64,000 nt of DNA from Pararge aegeria (GCF_905163445.1 NC_053184.1:2170001-2234000), one strand, 5' to 3'. Counted from the stretch's first letter, positions 43,731-56,470 are shown. The notes: generated from the sequence alone by a model not told the origin. Made by a program: numbers and translations.

Positions 43731-44344
43731 AAATGTTTGTTCGCAGGACCATATCTGTGCATTTACCTCATTTTTTTGTGTTTCCACATCCTTCTATTGT
43801 TGTCACTACAACAAAGACATCTCATTGTATTGGGAGTTCTCTACGTGCGCTCTGATCTGTGCCAGGCAGCGACCGTTTAACATAGAAGCGGCGAAGTTTT
43901 TCACAATTTTTGGCGTAATCTTACAAAGGAGGAAAGTTCGGAACTCATTAGACCGAGAGGAAATGTTTACAGAACACGTCGAGCGTAAAATTTAATTTGG
44001 TTCGGGCTGGTACGTCGCCATTGCCGAAGCGCTTCCAGTGTGCAAGTGACAGAACACCTTCGATTTATTTGCTACCCTAGGATATTTTTACGCACCTAAA
44101 GTTTCATTGAGTTTTTTGATGTGAAACATCTATAGATACAGGCCGTGGCCACGCATCTCCACGCTATATGATTGAATTTTTGTATTTCGTATGTAACAAT
44201 AAAAATGAATATTAATTTTGTGATACAACAGTCATTATCAACCGACTTACAAAAAGGAGTGGTTGTACATTTGGTTGTATTTTTTTTTATTTGTGGTACA
44301 AATTTGTTATGCTTTTTCTTTTCATTATGCAATATCTGCAGTAA

Positions 44345-44690
44345 CTTACAGTACTTTCAAGTAGGCCTAATATAAGTATGTCTGTTTCTTAATATAAGTA
44401 TGTACTCTACCACCGGTTCGGATGGCAGATTCTACCGAGAAGAAGCCGATAAAAAACTCAGCAGTTGCTCTTTTCCAACATCGTTTTACAATTTAACAAT
44501 CTTTGTTCTATCTTGTGTAGGATGAAAGCGGAACGGCTTCTTGCCAGGCAACCTTGTCATTGAGAAATTCATCAAAAGTATAGTAACCTCGATGTATAAA
44601 ATGTGTTTTTATACATTCTTTAAAATTATGTAATGGTAAATCTAATATTACTTTCGGTAGCATGTTATAAAAGGATATACTCAGCCCCAC
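44345..44690 (-). mobile_element. non-LTR retrotransposon C-terminus and 3' UTR
   Basis: The minus frame reads 'FYNMLPKVILDLP', 'HRGYYTFDEFLNDKVAWQ' and 'PLSSYTR' then a stop, followed by 'cggcttcttctcggtagaat' and the 'aggcctacttgaaag' end. 5' truncated. Confidence 0.8.
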
Positions 44691-45145
44691 AAAGGTTTTC
44701 TGTACTTTCTTAAGACGATATGCTGATTATATCTGTTACTAAACCATGAATGTACGAGTACGTTTGAAGGTCTCTCCCACTGAACAATCGTTCAGTTCAA
44801 TCGTACGAACGAAATGGTGAGATGCGCGAGTTGTGGATTTTTTCCAAATTAACTCAGCAGGTTTTTACAAACGTACTCATTGCTCTACAATACAATCGTT
44901 TCTTGGGTATCATCGCATCATTTGATTGCGACCTGTACGATCGTTAAGCCGTGGAATAAGAACAATTCTAGTAATCGAAAAGTGCTTAATAGAGTAATGG
45001 AGTTTCGCTGTAAGGTTTAGCACTTGAATTGGTGGTGTATTAACGCACGGCCGCAGTCACTAACCGCGTCTGGAATGCTGTCACGGAATTTAAAATTGAA
45101 CCAAAAATAGTTACGAGTAAAACTTCGTTCAAATTGGAACTACAA
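44691..45145. other. intergenic, unrecognised
   Basis: No gene or clear repeat. A short inverted pair (gaacaatcgttcagttc) lies near 44780. Confidence 0.4.
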
Positions 45146-45432
45146 AAGTGGTGATAGCGCATTAAGTAAGAGCTTGACTTCACTTTCGGGGGTTCGAGTT
45201 TGAATCCCAGCACACCTCTCTAACTTTTCTAAGTTATGTGCGTTTAATAATATCACTTGCTTCAACGGTGAAGGAAAACAACGTGAGGAAAACTGCATGC
45301 CTGAGAGTTCTACATAATGTTCTCAAAGGTGTGTAGGCCAGTGTGGTGGACTACGGCCTTAACCCTTTGTATTTGTGGGAGGAGATTCTGTAGAGGGCAA
45401 TTAGTAATAGGTTGATGAGATGATGATGATGA
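45146..45432 (+). repeat. SINE family B, near full length
   Basis: 'gtgatagcgcattaagtaag' (A box), 'gagtttgaatcccagc' (B box), and a full body to 'taggttgatgagatgatgat'. SINE family A follows head-on. Confidence 0.85.
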
Positions 45433-45656
45433 CACATATCGGTATCTAGACCCAAAGTAAGCGTAGCTTGTGTTATGGGAACTGGGATGAATGATTAATA
45501 TTTATGAATAATTTACATCAATACTTATAATATAGATTCCCGGACATTTAAAAATATTCATGTTCATCACATAAATATTATTTCTGTAGTGGGAAACGAA
45601 CACACAGCCCCTAACTCAGAAAGCAGGGTCACTGCCCACTGCGTCAATCGGCCGCC
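45433..45656 (-). repeat. SINE family A
   Basis: Reversed copy from 'acccaaagtaagcgtagctt' to 'ctgcgtcaatcggccgcc'. Confidence 0.8.
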
Positions 45657-45747
45657 TAATGAACATAATATAATAAAATATTTTTACATTAGATTAGACT
45701 GCTTTGACTGCTTTGCACGCAAGTCGTAGGAAAATTTTTAGTTCGGG

Positions 45748-45910
45748 AAAATAAATGATTCCGGCGGAATTTTTTCACAGATAATATATAAGTTACCGTT
45801 AGAAGTTTTTTTTAAATGTCACTTTATTACATTTAAAAAAAACTCCTAACGGTAACTTATATATTATCTGTGTCTTGTTTCTGAAAAATTCCGCCGGAAT
45901 CATTTATTTT
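45748..45910. mobile_element. 163-bp foldback element
   Basis: Arms 45748-45818 and 45829-45910 are near-complete inverted repeats (aaaataaatgattccggcgg.. outward) with a loop of about 10 bases and one 10-base bulge (tcttgtttct) in the right arm. No target duplication is certain. Confidence 0.85.
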
Positions 45911-46149
45911 GCCGACGTTATATAATACGTTTGAAATAAACTTAATAAGAGAGGTATACATTATTGTTCAGTTACAAATAAATGCATAACAGTTGTAGCT
46001 AGATCTTTTTCCTGATTGTAATGCTTGATTTTAAATACAAACTGACTCCTAGTCAAATACAAGAAATGTTTCTTTTATGTGGTAACAAAATCATTAGCGT
46101 TACGTATAATCGTATCGTAACACTAACATACCATAATATCAATATAACA

Positions 46150-47155
46150 TTGCTCGGAATGTATCCAATTGCAAGCGAAAAGTTTTTGCAGTTGATCCCT
46201 GAAATGAATTGTGCAATTCTATAATTTCAGTCGAGTTGCAAATTGCAATTTGCAGATCTCCCTTAGTCGTAATAAGAACCGTTCTCGCATTGAATAGTTG
46301 CAGGAAACTTTGATTGGATTGAGCATAGGACGACGCCACGTCAGTATGAGGCGCTACGTTTGTATGAAACGCAACATTTATTACTCCTACGTAAAAATTT
46401 ACTCGCTCTTCTTCGTAGGGCCTTCGGGTATCGAACCGAAATGGAACTTTATAGTAAATTGCAAACGAAAACTTGTTGCATCTGGTCCCTCAAATGAATT
46501 GCGCAATTCTATGATTTCAGTCTTGTTGCGAATTGCGATGGAAGGACGTCGCAATAAGAACCCGCCTCGCACTGAAAAGTTGGAGACAACTTTGATTAGA
46601 TTGAGCGTAGGACGATGCTACGTCAGTTTGGCAAGCTACGTTTTTATATGACGCTACGTTTATTAAACTTACGTATGAGATCAACTCGCTCTTGTTAATC
46701 GTGGAGTCACATTCGGGTATCGACCCGAAATGTTACTACAGTAAATTGCAAGCGAAAAGTTGTAGAAATTGGTCCCTCAAAAGAATTGCGCAATTCTATA
46801 ATTTCAGTCGAGTTGCAAATTGATGCACGGGAGTCCTAATAAGAACCCGTCTCGCACTGAAAAGTTGCAGACAACTTTGATAGGATTGAGCGTAGGACAA
46901 TGCTACGTAAGTTCGAGACGCTACGTTTGTATGTGACGCTACGTTTATTAAACTTACGTATGAGATCATCTCTTTCTTCTTAATCGTGGAGTTGCATTTG
47001 GGTATCGAACCGAAATGTAAATACAGTAAATTGCAAGCGAAAAGTAGTAGAAATTGGTCCCTCAAAAGAATTGTGCAATTCTATAATTTCAGTCGAGTTG
47101 CAAATTGATGCACGGGAGCCCTAATAAGAACCCGTCTCGCACTGAATAGTTGCCT
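46150..47155 (+). repeat. satellite, about 3.5 units of about 288 bp
   Basis: The anchor 'g(c/t)gcaattct' occurs at 46211, 46501, 46789 and 47074, giving periods of 290, 288 and 285. Each unit carries 'cgggtatcgaaccgaaatg', 'agtaaattgcaagcgaaaag', 'ccctcaaa.gaattg', 'ataagaacccg.ctcgcactga' and 'gcgctacgtttgtatg'. No frame is conserved across units, so it is non-coding. Confidence 0.9.
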
Positions 47156-47174
47156 GAATGTTTAGAAATAGTTT

Positions 47175-48229
47175 TGTGTTTTTTTATCAAAAAATTACAA
47201 AAAAATTAAAAATTACCAGCCCGGATTTCGGAAATTGGCGATGAACCCCGTCCCGTCGGACTATGAAAGTGACGGAATAGAGAGAACGTAGTTAAAAAAA
47301 AAATCTGTCTGATTGATTTCCGAGGCCAAAATCAGTCAAGGGAACTGTATTAGATTGTGTAGTTTTTTTATTATACTACCCACGAGTTTCCATCACCACC
47401 CACGTACAGGATAATAATTTCCGCGACCCCCCGCATGAATGGAGCAATTTTGTCACAAAGTCGTGTTGAATTTATCAGACAACTCGTACCTTTTTTTTTG
47501 TATAAAAATATATTTACAATTCCCCGGACCCTTAGGCGTCGGTGTTCCTTAAATATTTCCACGGAGGGGCCGTCCGTATGGGAAAGGGTCCGCATACGTC
47601 GACTTGTTTATTTACTAAACGTCTGAGTTGACGCGCGTTACGTATTCCAATGGTATATGCTGCTGAAATCGCTTACGTCGCAGTTCTGAGCTTTCTACGT
47701 CGCTACAATACTAGCTGACTGCCAGCGAGAAATATGAAGTAACCCAGACTTGAAAACGGGCGTATAATCCTAAAAATGGAAAGTGAACGATTTTGGCGAA
47801 AAAGTGTAACTGGTAAAATTTTAAAAAAAGCTCCAAACCCGTTTGTGTACATATTCATTTCAAAATTACGTGATAAAATGAACAAAAAAACAAAACTTAC
47901 AGCGTATGTAAATCTTTCCCCCAGAATAGGGCCATCGAATACAGAAAAAAACCAAATACAAAAGTAATACTGTGAATTTCGTATGTCTGAAGTGCTATTC
48001 GATTAACACTAATTTAACGGACAGTGCCGGCTCTGACGCTCTGAACCTAGTTAGTACACGATTTAGCATAATGTAATGAGAGTTAGCATGCTAAATACAC
48101 GCTAATCGCCACAAAGTACTTTACGTACATATTAGTGACGCCACTGCCAATAATATGTTAAATTATGAAGGTCTTAGAAAAAATCTTAGGTACATTATTT
48201 TCTATAGAACCATAAATCGGTAACGTAAA
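47175..48229. other. intergenic
   Basis: 47175-47300 is a family G tail ('accagcccggatttcggaaa'). The remaining sequence shows nothing recognisable. Confidence 0.4.
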
Positions 48230-48720
48230 TAGCGCTCAAGATAACCTTGTAATGCCGACTTAACATTACCATATACAGTTTCAAATATGTACTGACTATG
48301 CACTGTCATCATTACTTACTTCATAAAATGTTTGACTCTCTTGGACCCATTTTATATATTGCACGAGCAGCCCTCTTCTGCAGGACGAAAACAGAACCTA
48401 TATCAGCAGTATTACCCCATAATAAAATGCCGTAGGACATAATGCTGTGAAAATTACTAAAATACACAAGCCTAGCAGTTTCTATATCTGTCATATGATG
48501 AATCTATTTAACCGCGTATGCTGCAGAACTAAGTCTATTCGCCAAATTATGTATATGTGGGCCCCATTGAAGTGTAACATCTAATGTTATTCCTAAAAAG
48601 ATAGTGTATACACCAAATCCAATTCCTCATTATTAAGTTTTACAATGTCAGTAGGTGTAACGCAGAACACATTTAACCGTATTTTCTTGGACAAAAATAC
48701 TACATAGTTCATTCACTGTT
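48230..48720 (-). mobile_element. non-LTR reverse transcriptase thumb/C-terminal fragment, broken
   Basis: The minus strand reads 'FLGITLDVTLQWGPHIHNLA', 'ANRLSSAAYAV' then a stop, then 'TARLVYFSNFHSIMSYGILL' and 'FVLQKRAARAIYKMGPRES'. These are conserved blocks of a common insect LINE. Frameshift and stop make it dead. Confidence 0.9.
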
Positions 48721-49980
48721 TTTTTCGAAAAGATGGCGCTGATTAGTGTTAAATTTTCATCACACACACCATATACTCGTACATCGTAAAATATCAAACG
48801 TAAAAGAAACCCCATATCCATATCTTACAGCGTTATCTTTTTAGTACTTATATCTAATTTCAGCATAACACATTATAAACTCAAAACATCTAACTATCTG
48901 ACTTTATAGTTAACTTTATTACTCAAGAGATAACTTCTTCAATCTTGATTTGACACTTCTGTCGGTACTCTTCTGTACCTCCTTATTCCCGCCATTTTTA
49001 TAATTTTAATATGACCTTCTTCTTCTTCTTTCCTCTTTGATCTGTATTCCTGTCATTTTGACTTCTCACTCCAACTTATATCGATCACAGATTGTGAATT
49101 ATTTTGACCAGTTTGAACGAAGATACCTTTTTTGTAACCAAATGTAGGTACATCAAATTTGCTTACAAATGTCATTATGAAATGAGGTAAAGTTATGTGT
49201 TAGACGCGGAACACTAACTTTGACCGAGCACGGTCTGAGGTACGCTCTGTATTTGGATTTAGAAAATCGCAAGACGGATCTGTGTACCGCGGTAAAACGT
49301 AATATCATGCAGAATAAAATGTCGCAGTAGCATGTAGTATTAAATAAACATCAATAAGAACGCTTGCAGGAGAATTACTGGGAAATAAGGGTACATATAT
49401 TATGAGGCCACCCTAATCAATCGCTCGGTGTAGGCTTATACTAGGGGGCTAATATTTGCTTACAAGCGTCTAAAGACAATCGACTGGGGGCTTCAAAGCA
49501 GCCCCTTTGTGCATATCTTATCACATGATGAGTGGTTTTAACCGTCTGTAAAGCATGTTCTACAAGAACGGGTAATTAGTTATTTGTTGTGTACCAGTAT
49601 GTAATTTAAATGGCCCGAAAAACTGCCTGTGGTGGTCTATTTTGTTTTTTGTTTGTACTAAATAAAACGTCCCTACATATCCAGTCAGGCAATCCGACAT
49701 ACAAATTTTGGTCGATTTATATATTGAATAAAATACATTGCTCAATAGCCACTTTTTTTTCAATGTATTTTTAAATTGTTGATATGATAGTATGGCAATT
49801 TATTTTTGGATTGTATTGAAAATCTTTACACACATGGTACAACAGTTTTTTTAAATACATGGCTGTCCTAGGGCACTATAAAATCTTTTGATCGAGTGCG
49901 CCTTGAAAATAAATCAGTAACCTGGATTCGAATTTACAAAAGTTGCAATCTCTAAATACAGGGTGAAATAATTCAGCTGC
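48721..49980. other. intergenic, unrecognised
   Basis: AT-rich with no gene. A 'cttcttcttctttcctc' simple stretch lies near 49018. Confidence 0.4.
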
Positions 49981-50075
49981 ACTCACAATTCCAGTCCACT
50001 TTGCGACCAATGCTTCTTTTTCCAGCAATTTTTCCCATAACGATATGACTTGTATGTCATATCATTATGGGAACT
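49981..50075 (-). mobile_element. worn LINE C-terminal fragment with hairpin
   Basis: The minus strand reads 'GKIAGKRSIGRK' and 'TGIVSAAELF', as at the C-terminus of RTE-like LINEs. It overlaps a 17-bp hairpin with one G-U type mismatch (50033-50049 with 50056-50072). Confidence 0.5.
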
Positions 50076-51050
50076 CATATCTCTCCTACAGGTTTCATTA
50101 GTGCCCCAGATATGCATTTTTTCTGGGCTTAATGTTTTGAAATATTTCGGGTTTTGTTCGAAACGACGCAGAACAAAAAACCCAACCTGCGTCTGATTGC
50201 CTACATCTCAAATGATTTTATCCGTTCCCTGAGGTATTCTTAAATAGCCTACGCAGCAATGCCATACAATGCAGGAGTCAAATGCGCAAAGGGATTTTCA
50301 GTCGAAGTTGTAGACTCACATAATATAAAAAAAGCTGAAAACATATTGTCAGGATATTCATGAACTGGCAGATTACTGCGCACTGTGGGAAACATGAATA
50401 CAGAAATCAATGGCAACGTTCACGGAATTCATGATTTAAAATTTTGTTTTGTATTAAAGAAAATGTTATCATAGCAAAATCACTTTCAATTTGTTTGAGG
50501 CTGTCATCGTTTGATCTTGGCCGTTTTGATAACACTGAATGGGGCTCATCATCCCACGCTTCTGTGGGTAGGAAGAGGAAAATATGATCACAACCTTTAA
50601 TTCAAGTATTTACGTATATTGCTTACATAATGAATTTTACAGACATGTATAATATACAGTGTAATATAAGATTATTTGTACTATGGCCATCCTAATTAAA
50701 GCTTCTGTTACAGTAAATTTATAAAGTGGGTAAATAATTAAACTTTTGATAACTATAAATTCATATTTGCCAGATATTTTATTAAATTGTTAATAGATGA
50801 GAGAAAAGGTAAAGCTTAGACTAATAGGACATATGAAATGTTTTCGTAACGATTATTATTAGTGTTGTTTGTTGTAAATGATAATGTCTGAAACCGAAGG
50901 CTTAACGTACCCAACATGAAAGGTCTGTCATAAGGTAGGATTTTTGAAATGGTCACCCATTAAGTCAATCAGAATATAATTCTGCATGCATTCTGCGTAG
51001 AAGCCTATTTAGTCGTTAGTAGTTACTTACTTAAATACTTTTGTGGGCTA
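50076..51050. other. intergenic
   Basis: 50690-50790 is a reversed copy of a sequence also at 56380-56470 and 57480-57575 ('aatttataaagtgggtaaat'). Nothing else recognised. Confidence 0.45.
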
Positions 51051-51052
51051 AA

Positions 51053-51730
51053 GTTGATAAACAATAACTTGAAAACCCTTGCGAGCTCTTGAAATTACCA
51101 ATTAAATAGTAATTTTATAAAGTGGGCGGTAACTCTGACAAACGCATCTCTGCAACGACTAGATGAAAAGAAATAAGTTGGACGAGAAACTTCGCGCTAT
51201 CTCGAGCGCTGGACCCGCACGAGATATAAAGAGATAATTTTTCGCAATTTAATCCCGAATATTCAAAATTAAGAGGTTCCTCACGTTTAGATTTAAACTT
51301 TAGCTTATATCGTGGAAGTCGAGGGTGGCTTGATTCTCTAGCCCGGCAATATTGATACTCGTACAAAAAAGGAAAGCTGGTGAAGACGAATCTGCGTTTA
51401 TATTTAAAGTTAACATTTTCAACAGTAGAGTTATAAAAAAAAGTTTGTCACTTTGTTATTGTACTAATTACGAAGCTGAAAAGTACGACCTAAGGTAATT
51501 TCGGTGAGCAAAAGTTGAAAAAGAATAAACAAGAAACCGCTCGCGAACTATTGAAATTACCAAGTAATTTAATAAAGCGGACGATAACTCTAACAAGCGC
51601 GTCCCTGCGGCGGCTAGATAAAAGGAAATAAGTTTAACGAGAAAACTTCGCGCTATCTCGAGCGCGGGACGCGGGGAAGGGACGGCGGGACGAGAGATGT
51701 CAAGCGATTATTTTCGCAATTTTCAATTGC
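51053..51730 (+). repeat. diverged direct duplication, about 200 bp, offset 462 bp
   Basis: 'gaaattacca' at 51091 and 51553 anchors two copies sharing 'cgcgctatctcgagcgc', 'ctctgacaaacgc'/'ctctaacaagcgc' and 'aggaaataagtt'-like blocks. The copies are GC-richer than the surroundings and clearly diverged, so the event is old. Class unknown. Confidence 0.7.
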
Positions 51731-51959
51731 ACTTCTCATTTCGAGTGTACCTAATTAACCTGTTTATTTTTGATTATTTTTAAGTATCTTAATAGTAATA
51801 GTGGAAATGACCTTACCTTCGGCATTTCGTTACAATATTGAATCAAAACAACTCGCATAAAAATAATAAACATGGTAATAATACTTTTTAATCAAATGTA
51901 TATAAAACCATAGGCTTGATAGTTTTAGAGAAAAATAATATAATCTACAACTAGTTTTT

Positions 51960-52330
51960 TTTATTCCACTACAAGTTCGTCCTTGACTGAAATCTCACCT
52001 GGTGGTTTAAGATGGTAGCGGGCTAACCTGCTAGGGAGTATAGTAGTGTTACCCCAAATCAGTTTCCACGCGACATCGAACCGGAACACTAAATCGCTTA
52101 GCGGCACGTCTTTGTCTGTAGGATTCTAACTAGCCAATACATTCTATCTGTTCTATAATGTATGTCTGAATGCATGTTATTTTTTTGTTCACAAATAAAT
52201 AAATATAGAGGGCGTGAAGGAAGAAAAAACACAAACACATTGTGCATTATCGGTATCACTCAGGTGTGATAGTGGCATATCTTTGTCGATAGGGTGATAA
52301 CTAGCCACAGACAAACCCACTAATTAAGTT
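51960..52330 (+). repeat. family D repeat, long copy plus a second fragment
   Basis: 51960-52150 matches 19045-19265 block for block. 52250-52330 repeats only the 'catatctttgtcgatagggt' end. Confidence 0.65.
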
Positions 52331-53129
52331 CGTTCGTTATATTTCAACGTAGTTACTCTGACAGGTAACATGCTCTACAGAACATTGGCATTAACGATCA
52401 ACACGAAACCTTGTCTAAGTTGGATAAACTAAGAACAAAATGTTGTACTAAAAACTAAGTATCTACCTTCATGTATGAAAATTCTCATGTTACAAACTCA
52501 CTTCGAAGTATCGAGTGTTACAAAAGTTGGGAGTAGTTAAGACGCTATAAATTATGACTACGAAGTTACGGAGTTGCGTTAATAATAAATAGTTCGGGAG
52601 ACTCGCGCCTTGAGAGCTTGCTAACTTGGGAAGAGCTGTTAATTCTAATATACGTTTACGCTCGCGTCTTCTCGTGGGATTAAGAGTAATTATTTAGGTA
52701 AGCCCGCCAACTGGCAATGGGAAAGATGTGGAATCCTTTCCCCTGTTGGACAAAGATTAGTTGTTTTTTTTACCCAAGAAAGTAGTGGGTAGAAGAAGCC
52801 GTTACTTGGCGGAATTCCATGACATATTATGAAAATGAAGCTTAATTTGCTATACTCCGCGAAAAGCAGGAGAGTCTGTATGGTGTAATTTGTCATTTCT
52901 TCAATCCTTATACCCCACACCAAACAGATCTTCGGCAATGTCCCCTCTGAGCACGTAACCAGAGGATCCACAGGAGATGTTGACTTTACAATGAATAATC
53001 TTAAGTCAACACCTCATCAACTCATTTTAACAATTATTCATTCATCTTAGAATCCCTACATTCATCGGTTTTCCAAGCTATGTCCAATGTCCGTCTCATT
53101 AGATGATGACGATGATGACACTCAGTTGA
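52331..53129. other. intergenic
   Basis: 52826-52915 is a partial copy of the 25815-25922 miniature element. Nothing else recognised. Confidence 0.45.
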
Positions 53130-53325
53130 GTTTTTGAGCCACGCATTATGAAGAACTTCCAGGCATCCAGGTGTCCTCATGACGTTTTGCTTCACCGTTA
53201 AAGCAACGATAATTAATTGCAGAATCGCACATAACTCCGAAAACTTGGAGGTGCGTGCCGGGGTTTGAACTCGTTCCCGAAATTGAGGTTAAGGCCTGAC
53301 CACTATGCTATCAACCATCCATAGT
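53130..53325 (-). repeat. SINE family B
   Basis: Reversed body and head: 'cttcaccgttaaagcaacg' to 'gaactcgttcccgaaattg' and 'atgctatcaacc'. Confidence 0.7.
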
Positions 53326-53639
53326 CTGTTAACTCCGTCACCCATTCCTTATTTTGCCGTGCCCGGGTAAAAACAAATATTGTTAAGACTGCTTTGATCT
53401 ACTCAAAGCAGCTTACCTTCACTTTACGGTCCGTAAACTTTCTGTTTCCTTTGAATGTTCATATTTGCACAGCCCTCGCTCGCCTTCACGCGATTTGACA
53501 AAGAAACGCGGTACAAAACAGGACTGGGAATGGAATATGTTATCCATTGATATGACAAGACATAGATACACAGTGCCTCAGAAATAAAAAGCACAGTCTG
53601 AAGCTTTGTGACAGAAATTGTGAGTTGTCCGGGAAATAT

Positions 53640-53990
53640 TGCCAGGCTTATTTCTGTCAAATTCAAAAATGTTTTATTCATGTAGACCTTATTACAGGCA
53701 CTTATGAAGCGTTTATACATTTAACATGTTACACTAATGTTAGTGATGGTGATAACTGTATTCGTTAACATAAAACTAAAGCTAGGAGGGTTCCAAACGC
53801 GCCCTGGTGGTTGGTGATAACAAAAAAAAACGCGTGTTTTTTTTTGTTATTACCATCTCACAGTCTAGTTAATGTTGAGCTATGAAGTAAGAGCAATTCA
53901 TACTCAAGCTTTTTTATCATACATGTAATCCTTTATATTATAATAGGATTTTTCTATAAGCTTACGTTTTATATAAACTGTGTTCTAGTC
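53640..53990 (-). mobile_element. LINE 3' UTR (family C) containing an A/T hairpin
   Basis: 'attacaggcacttatgaagc', 'gctaggagggttccaaacgc', then an inverted pair ataacaaaaaaaaac / gtttttttttgttat at 53816-53848, and reversed coding remnants. Confidence 0.65.
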
Positions 53991-54004
53991 TGAAGAGCGT
54001 GGGT

Positions 54005-54165
54005 GCCGGTGTAATTACAGGCACATGAGATGTAATACCCAGGTTTATAGACACTTTGTAGTAGGTGTTTCTTGCATGCCATGAGAAGTGTTGCTCTATT
54101 TATAGCCGATGGTTTTCCGGGTTAGCCATCTACTTGGTCCGTTAATTATTACTATAATATAGTTT
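54005..54165 (+). repeat. family F repeat
   Basis: 'ggtgtaattacaggcacatg' to 'cttggtccgttaattattac' is the best uninterrupted copy of the family in the window besides 18747. Confidence 0.65.
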
Positions 54166-54960
54166 TTTCATCAACACCATTATCCTCAGGCAATATATAT
54201 CCCACTGTTGGGAACAGGCCATATTTCTCATAGGAGAGAGATTAAAATTATATAATAATAATAATATTTAATAATTTGCCAAATTGTGGGTACTTACATA
54301 ACAAGTACACATTTCATTAAACCAGACCCTTAACAATCGACTGTCACAGACAGTGCAAATGTTTTTTAAAAATAAAATATAAATTACAATTACAAATTTT
54401 GTTGTACGGTTACAAAAGTAAACTAAGTAGCTATATTATGTTAGTAAAAGTTTCCACGCTGCTCAAGTGGTGGTTGGCAGACTGTAAAGATTATTTGTTA
54501 TTACTTGTAAGTACTAAGTGATTATATCGCAAATCATAGATGATCCGATGGCGCAACTTGCTAGAAAAGTTAGTGGTCTGGTCTGGTCTGGTGAATGGCT
54601 CGGTTGCTCTAGTTACCACCCCAGCGATTAAGCGAAACGGTACGATGTCGCGTAGAAACCGATTGGGTGTATGGTTTTAATATAATTGCTATACCCCATA
54701 ACAGTTTATCCGACCATGTTCACCAGGTTAAATGTGTATTGGTGGCCAAGAGCTAACTTGCAGTAGGATAAAAATAAAATGTTTAGCTGTTGATCCAGCT
54801 CTGTATCACTTTAACCTGATAATAGTTGTTACTTTTGAGGTTTGAGTAACTAACCTCATTCTATCAACCTCCCTTTATTGCAGTAAGAAGGAAGTCTCAG
54901 ATCGAAATCACTTTTTCCTATTGAGATAAGAGGTCCGTGCCCAACAATAGGTACATATGA
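54166..54960. other. intergenic
   Basis: 54600-54760 is a reversed family D piece. 54540-54600 has a worn tRNA-like 'ccgatggcgcaacttgc'. The rest is AT-rich and unrecognised. Confidence 0.45.
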
Positions 54961-55058
54961 TATATAGATAAACACTAAAAAACCATTTTCCAGTTGTGGG
55001 AATCGAACCCACGGCCTTAGACTCAGAAAGCAATGTCCACTGCGCCAATCGGCCGTCC
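54961..55058 (-). repeat. SINE family A head
   Basis: 'cattttccagttgtgggaat' to 'actgcgccaatcggccgtcc', reversed. The tail is missing. Confidence 0.75.
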
Positions 55059-55079
55059 AAAAATGACATAATTAGACTG

Positions 55080-55425
55080 GAGATGATGTTAAATTAATTA
55101 CTGTGTATCTTGGATTATTTTAATCCAGAAGTGGGATATCCAAAGTTACGTTGATGACGGGGTTGATGACAAGATTGGGCTGGTGATGATAATGAATTCA
55201 ATTAAGAACTGCGTATCTAGGATTATGTTAATCCAAGATTTTCGGCTGTACTTAACTCTTTGAACCTTATGTTTGGTTAACGAAGTTGTACGTGAATGTT
55301 CGATAACATTTGAGCTCCGGCTTATTATTCGATACTTCTTATAAAAAGTCATGTTTATATAAGTTAATTTGAATCCAAGGGTTTTATTAATTAGAATTAT
55401 GAGTTTTTTTTTATAATAGGGCAAC
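55080..55425 (+). repeat. direct duplication copy 1 (pair with 59690-59965)
   Basis: It shares 'caaagttacgtt.atga', 'ggctgtactta', 'aactctttgaaccttatgtt' and 'ctccggcttattattcgata' with 59690-59965 in the same order and orientation. No frame was recognised. Confidence 0.75.
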
Positions 55426-56039
55426 CCAAAGCATTAATATAAATCCTCTTTGTCATCTTACTTATGAAAATTGGTTAAAAACACCGTACTCGTTCAGGTG
55501 GTAACAAATTGGTTTGAAACGTACTTATTGTAAAATAAACAAATTACAAATTACAACGAAACATCTTTATAAATTTACAAAGTTTTTACAAATCTTTACA
55601 TGGAGTTTTTAAAATTTCATAACTAGTGCCGGCATCTATTAAAACGGGGATGCAAGTTCTTACAAAATGATAATCTTACTTATTTATTAAATGTTAGTAA
55701 TTGTCAATTAAGTTATATTAAAAATCATTACAAAAATGTTTATTAAATTTAGGTTAGATCTGAATGGCAATCAGACATAAAATTCATTGGAATCATCTTA
55801 CTTCTGATGGTGTCATCTGTTGATACACAGGCTCCGCGGCGACATACATAATTTGATACTGTATTTGAAAGCTAATTGCTCGCTTCTGTTTAAAAAACAA
55901 CTAATTCTTTTTTTAAACTAAAAACGCGTAGAACTTCTGACAAATAAATTTGTCCCATTCATTCTACGACCTATCTTAGAGTCGTTGCATTAGCGATAGA
56001 TAGAGAGTGATAAACGACTAAGACACAGGGAGGTAGCTT
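55426..56039. other. AT-rich intergenic
   Basis: No gene or repeat recognised. Confidence 0.4.
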
Positions 56040-56470
56040 TGCATCGTTCGAGTCCATGTAGGACTGAGGTGCATCGATAATGCAGTCGTATTTATATCAA
56101 AATACCCACCAACTCATTGTCATGAACATTGGTTGTTAATCAAATATAATATAGAAAGCCTGGCGAGTAAACTCAGCTCAGCTGCATATACAATCAGGAA
56201 AATTAGACAGCTTACCGATTTTGAAACAGCTAGGTGCTAGCTTTCCGAACCGGTGGTAGAGTCACTACAAACATACATACTTGACGTTTCAAAAGTGCTT
56301 ATAAAGTAGGCCTACTTGAAATAAATGAATTAGAATTTTTTTAATTTTAATTTTAATTGTTTCTTGAACACTATCTATATATTTAATATAATATCTGAGA
56401 AATATGAATTTATAGTTGCCAAAAGTTTAATTATTTACCCACTTTATAAATTTACTGCAACAATTGTTTA
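56040..56470 (+). repeat. direct duplication copy 1 (pair with 57377-57575), split by a LINE end
   Basis: 'tgcatcgttcgagtccatgt' to 'ttacccactttataaattta' is repeated at 57377-57575. Here about 200 bp (56151-56350), ending in a LINE 3' terminus, interrupts 'caaatataat' and 'ttgtttcttgaa', which are almost adjacent in the other copy. Confidence 0.8.

Noticed and set aside
46021..46651. Open frames of 67-117 codons in the 46-kb region
   Set aside because: They fall in or beside satellite units and are not conserved from one unit to the next.
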